DNA of 64,000 nucleotides, from NCBI RefSeq assembly GCF_033958435.1, contig NC_134142.1, positions 102,808,501-102,872,500 of the forward strand, read 5' to 3'. Made by a program: the position numbers and the translations under genes. The notes under the pieces are model-generated. The model made no database searches. It saw only the letters and a list, made by a program, of their open reading frames with translations, and was not told the DNA's origin. The stretch comes from Carettochelys insculpta. Taxonomy: Eukaryota > Chordata > Testudines > Carettochelyidae. This document shows positions 59,800-64,000 of the stretch, piece after piece (position 1 is the first letter of the stretch; each line of letters begins with the position of its first letter).

Positions 59800-60839
59800 C
59801 CTTGTGTTCAGTTGCTGATAATTTCTGGCCAGGAGATCTGCTTCTACCCCCCATGCAGGCATGAAATTCTCCCCTGCATCTCACAAATGTTGTGAAGAAT
59901 ACAGCAGGCCCCAATGACAAAGGTAATGTTTTCTTCACTGAGGTCTAAGCAGGTCAGAAGGCACCTGAAACTGGCTTTTAAATGGCCAAGGGCACATTCT
60001 ACCACCATGCTGCACCTGCTAAGCCTTTAGCTGAAGAGCTCCTTACTGGACTCCAGAGTGCCTGTGTGTGGTTTCATGAGCTGAGGGAACAAGGGTAAGT
60101 GGGGTCACCAAGAATCACTATTGGCATTTCCATGCCTCCCAGTGTTCCTTTTCTGATCTAGGAAGAAAGTACTACTCTGAAGCCTTCTAGACAGACCAGA
60201 ATTCCTAAAGATCATGCATCATTCATCCTTCCTGACCACCCCATATTGATGTTGGTGAAGTGACCTTTGTGATCCATCAATGCCTGCAACACCATAGAGA
60301 AATGCCCCTTGAGGTAAATGTACTCTGAGACCGGGTGGTCTGGTGCCAGGATGGGATGTATGTTCCATCTATAGCCCCCCCGTAGCTGCAGAAGCCCATA
60401 GCAGCAAATCCAACCACTATGTCCTGCACGTTCTCCAGAGTCACTATTTTTCACAAAAGAAACTTATTGATCAGCTTGGCTACTTGGATGACAACAGCAT
60501 CTACTGTAGATTTGCCAACTCCAAATTGATTTTCCACTGACCATAGCTGTCTGGCATTGCAAACTTCCACAGATCAATTGTCACATGCTTCTCAACGGTC
60601 AAAACTGGTATCGCTACACTTCAGATTGGGAGATAGCACTTCACAAATTCCATGAAAGTGGCCTTATGCATGCCAAAGTTTTGCAGCCAGGACTGAAAAA
60701 GGATCTGATCCCAACAATCTGAGCTGGTTTTGCAGGTCCAGAGCCTGCGCTCCGTGCTGTGCAGTGACTCCCGAGCTATGATCAACTCCGTGGTGCTATT
60801 CTCCAGATCTTCACATCCATCAGTGCCCCCTGCCATCAA
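59800..60839 (-). pseudogene. Second Harbinger transposase, degraded
   Basis: Fragments in several frames follow each other on the - strand: DCWDQILFQSWLQNFGMHKA (N-terminal), LRGGYRWNIHPILAPDHPVS, YLKGHFSMVLQALMDHKGHF, TNINMGWSGRMNDA, a later MPIVILGDPTYP, and at the end FVRCRGEFHACMGG. These follow the Harbinger DDE order GAIDGTHIPI, YFSMVLQALVDH..F, WSG..HDA, ILGD.AYPL, and C-terminal H.LCE.RGE. The first catalytic Asp position reads YRW instead of IDG, while the Asp of ILGDP remains. There are several stops and frameshifts. A right-end repeat aagtgtagacataacc ends at 61316. Confidence 0.8.
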
Positions 60840-61899
60840 TCCACTGATACTCCATGGGCATTACATTCAGAATATACTGCATCACAATGTGGGAAGTCAT
60901 CTCAAAACACTGTATCAAACATTGATCCGTCTCAGAATCCATGTTATTCTTTGTAACGGTGGGTGGCAGTCAATGTAAAACCAGCACAAAAATTCCCCGC
61001 TCCATTTCTTTTCCTCAGGAGGCAGGAAGTGAGGGAAATGTATTCTGGGATGATGACATTAGAAACTCAGAACCACTTGTGGTAACTTTTTTCCCCAAAG
61101 ACACTGCCACAGAATCCCAAAAAGCAACGGGTCTGCAGGAACTGTGGGATAGATGCCACAATGCACTGCTGACACAGTCAAGCTTAGGCAATTTAGGATG
61201 GACACACTGAGTCAACCGTGTAAGCAGTTTTGGACACTCAACTTCAACTTTAAAAAATCTAGTGTTATAAAACACACTTGAATATATTCAACTTTATTCC
61301 CAAGTGTAGACATAACCTGAGAGCCCAGCTTCCAGAATTGGGGGAAAACCAAATTGTGTGCTGTGTTGAACATGGCAAAGTATCCTGGTGCTAAGCTTAC
61401 AGCCAGATCTGTGTGTCACACTAAAATCTCATTTCAGACACATTTGCAAAAGCACAGCTATTCTCAAATTGGCCTTTAGGTGCTGCTAGAGATTTATTAA
61501 TCAACCATGCCACCATCATGAAAACAGTGAGAACAAAGGATTGCTGACAACTTAGTTCCAAGCCATAACAGTTGAACATAACACAGAACGGAGCTCCGCA
61601 ATTAGGGATTTCAGTGTGTGCATCTCACAATTAACAGTGAAGTTACTGCCAGTCTTTGATTTGCTTCAACACGAGACCTGCTGGTCAGATTCAGTATGCT
61701 GGCTACTGCCAGCACAGCCTTCTTCAGATGGAGACTTTATCTATGAGCTAAGAGGGAGTTGTGTGCATAGTAGTGCTTTTCACACATGACATCCAATATC
61801 TGTTGAAGAGGGTAGCTTTTGCTCAAGAGAAATCCAAAGCTAGAATTTAAAAGATCACTTTAGGACAAAGTTGTCCTAAAAGCTCTCTGTGTGGTACCT

Positions 61900-62705
61900 T
61901 ACTAAATTGCACGTGTACTGCAATCAGTACTGATATTCCACATGAAGATGGACTACAAACTATCAGGAATACCATCCCTGATGTCACCACAGCAAATCTG
62001 TTGGCTAACCTATGTAACTTTGTTCTCACCCATAATAATTTCTGATTTGGGGACAACTTATACCTCCAAATTAGCAGCACTGCTATAGGCACCCGCATGG
62101 CCCCACAGCATGCTAACATATTTATGGCTGACTTGGAACATGATTCCTTAGCTAAATTGATGACATTTTTATCATTTGGACCCACGGTAAAGAGACTCTG
62201 GAAGAATTCCACAGAGATTTTAACAACCTGCATCCTACCATCAATCTCAGCCTTGACTATTCCGCACGAGAAATACATTTCCTGGATACCACAGTACAAA
62301 TCACTGATTGCCACATCGACACCAACCTCTACTGGAAACTCACTGACTGCTATACTTACCTACATGCCTCCAGCTTCCATCCAGCTCACACCACACACTC
62401 CATCATTTACAGTCAAGATCTTAGATACAATCGCATCTGCTACTGATCCTAATGACAGAGGCCGAAAACTACAAGACTCCTACCAAGCATTTATAAAACT
62501 GAATTATCCACCGGGAGAAGAAAAAAACAAATTGGCAAGGCCAGACGAATACCCAGAAACCAGCTACTTCAAGATAGGCCCAAGAAGATCAACAACAGAA
62601 CACCACTTGTCATCACCCATTGCCCCCAACTCAAACCCCTGCAATGCATCATTAAAAATCTACAGACTATTCTGGATCAGGATGCTACACTCCAGAAGGC
62701 TCTAG
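61900..62705 (+). pseudogene. Penelope RT remnant
   Basis: The frame at 62097-62705 (202 codons) contains MAPQHANIFMADLEHDSLAK, then IHEKYISW-like and SFTVKILDTIASATDPNDRG, then KLNYPPGEEK. These match conserved RT/thumb segments of Penelope elements (family wording GTRMAPQYANIFMA, SIVYSQALRY). The first part of the frame is joined from other frames, with a TGA around 62041 and frameshifts near 62170, so no intact RT exists. Confidence 0.75.
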
Positions 62706-62811
62706 ATGACAGGCCTGTCCTTTCTATAGACAACCGCCGAACCTGAGAAAGATTCTCAACAGCAATTACAGCCTACACCACAATAATACGAATCCTGGAC
62801 TTTTCCTTGCA

Positions 62812-63258
62812 ATGAACCCCGCTGCCAACTTTCGCCACATATTTATTCTGGGGATACCATCACTGGACCTAACCATGTTAGTTACAAAATCAAAGGCACA
62901 TTCTCATGCAATTCCAGCAACTTTATATATGCTCTTATGGGCCAACAATGCCCTGCCACTATGTACATTGGACAGACTTCGCCAAAGAATAAATGGACAC
63001 AGAGCAGACATCAAGAAACTCCATACACATAAGCCTGTCAGTGAACACTTCAATGGAGTGGGCCATTCAGTTAAAGATCTGAGAATCTCTGTCCATCACA
63101 GAAAATTTAACAATAGATTAGAGTGTGAGACTTCTGAGTTAGAGTACATATTCAAATTCGACACACTAACATGTGGTACGAACAGAGACATCAACTACCT
63201 GATGCATTTCAAAGCCTATCAAAACAAAAAAGCAGTCCAGTCGCACTTTAAAGACTAA
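62812..63258 (+). pseudogene. Penelope GIY-YIG endonuclease remnant
   Basis: The frame carries LRQRINGHRADIKKLHTHKP, then VSEHFNGVGHSVKDLRISV, then NRLECETSELEYIFKFDTLT. These correspond to the GIY-YIG nuclease core of Penelope elements: R of RINGHR, H of VSEHF and E of E.(E)LEYIF. Upstream the MYIGQT signature ('atgtacattggacagact' at 62961) is in a different frame, so a frameshift separates it from the rest. Confidence 0.75.
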
Positions 63259-63575
63259 CAAAATAATTTATTAGGTGATGAGCTTTCGTGGGACAGACCC
63301 ACTTCTTCAGATCAGATACTCTGTTACTATTACAAAGCCTGCTTCCCTTTCTTTGATGCTCGTAATTATCTCAGGAAGGACAATTAAGATCCCCCCACCT
63401 CTCACTCCCTTCCTTCTATCTTATTTGATTTGACAGTTTTATTGCAATTTTTTTCGTTTTGGTCCTCTGTACTTATATAAGTCAGTCTGTATTGGAAATG
63501 AAATTGATCTGAAGAAGTGGGTCTGTCCCACGAAAGCTCATCACCGATGAAATCATTTTGTTAGTCTTTAAAGTG
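63243..63575. repeat. Penelope inverted terminal arms
   Basis: Arms of about 72 bp (63243-63314 and 63505-63575) are near-perfect reverse complements (gcactttaaagactaaca..., gatgagctttcgtgggacag..., cttcttcagatca) with a spacer of about 190 bp. Inverted terminal copies are typical of Penelope insertions. Confidence 0.8.
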
Positions 63576-63579
63576 CTAC

Positions 63580-64000
63580 ATTTCTGCTGGTTTCTTTTGT
63601 TGCAATCAGTAAAAACAACCTTTACTTTAATAGGTAATGTCATTAATCAAATGAAAACAAATCCAGATCTCCTCATGTGCTGTGGTGAGAATCACAGTAC
63701 ATTTGAAAATCTAATAACTTTCTTCTGACATAGTAAAAGATCAGTGGAACAAGTAACAATCTTCATTACATAATTTGAGATATACACACATACTAGCAGA
63801 TTTATCTGGTGTTACTTGGGTCTTTAACTCAACTAAGTTCTCATTTTTAAAAAAATAAAAGGAAAATGTACATGCTTTATTTAAATGATTGTATTTTTCA
63901 AAAATACAGTGTTATTTTTACAAAATTAAATTTATTTTAAATTTTTTAAAAAGAGATTGTTAAAATTTTTTATTTATTTTTAGTAAATTTTTAAAAATTT
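63580..64000. other. AT-rich intronic tail
   Basis: Presumed TUB intron sequence, with A/T runs from 63840 on. I see no gene, exon or paired repeat in it. Confidence 0.5.

Larger units (their letters stand above)
61850..63580 (+). mobile_element. Penelope-like retroelement (5'-truncated, degraded)
   Basis: Penelope-like elements encode a reverse transcriptase followed by a GIY-YIG endonuclease. Around 61930 the text reads TDIPHEDGLQTIRNTI, followed by IGTRMAPQHANIFMADLE (62080-62150), the RT segment expected for these elements. The endonuclease remnant lies at 62812-63258. Inverted arms at 63243-63314 and 63505-63575, about 190 bp apart, form the end region. The element has stops and frameshifts and its upstream RT part is missing or unrecognisable. 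Confidence 0.8.

Noticed and set aside
1..64000. CRISPR arrays, operons, bacterial promoters or ribosome binding sites
   Set aside because: The sequence is a vertebrate nuclear genome with introns; no such structures occur.

Overview
The window looks like turtle (cryptodiran) nuclear DNA. It has vertebrate introns and GT-AG splice sites, a tRNA-headed SINE with a CR1-like tail of the kind known from cryptodires, a DIRS-type retrotransposon, Penelope-like retroelement sequence, and several DNA transposons with Harbinger-type and hAT-type ends. Only two host genes are supported, and they point toward each other: RIC3 on the + strand (left half) and TUB on the - strand (right half). This is the same convergent neighbourhood as human 11p15.4.

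Layout. 1-10171 is probably RIC3 intron 1; exon 1 was not found and should lie upstream of the window. RIC3 coding exons 2-6 are at 10172-10386, 11945-12023, 15089-15182, 22745-22893 and 30169-30662 (stop). Splice phases agree throughout. The 3'UTR follows, with an AATAAA at 31626. Intron 5 holds a 6.1-kb degraded DIRS element (23048-29118) that still shows its split inverted termini and internal complementary region. 31.7-48.1 kb is intergenic sequence plus the probable long TUB 3'UTR. It contains a 0.4-kb giant palindrome (34158-34595), a turtle tRNA/CR1 SINE (33164-33359) and a 139-bp Penelope-terminus-like insertion with a perfect 15-bp target duplication (41429-41567).

The last three TUB coding exons are at 51580-51678, 51078-51249 and 48131-48264 on the - strand. 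They encode the C-terminal part of the tubby domain. The next upstream exon was not found in the window. The large upstream TUB intron (51679-64000) holds a 3.27-kb Harbinger element carrying decayed transposase and Myb/SANT-like genes, a second decayed Harbinger transposase (59.8-60.8 kb), and a degraded Penelope-like element (about 61.85-63.58 kb) with RT and GIY-YIG remnants and inverted terminal arms.

RIC3 (an ER chaperone for nicotinic acetylcholine and 5-HT3 receptors) and TUB (a phosphoinositide-binding adaptor for GPCR traffic to cilia) do not share a pathway. Their pairing is conserved synteny. Everything else supported here is transposon-derived and no longer intact. No previously unknown functional system is evident; the most interesting structures are the DIRS internal complementary region, the foldback elements sharing one family of termini, and the short Penelope-terminus insertion.
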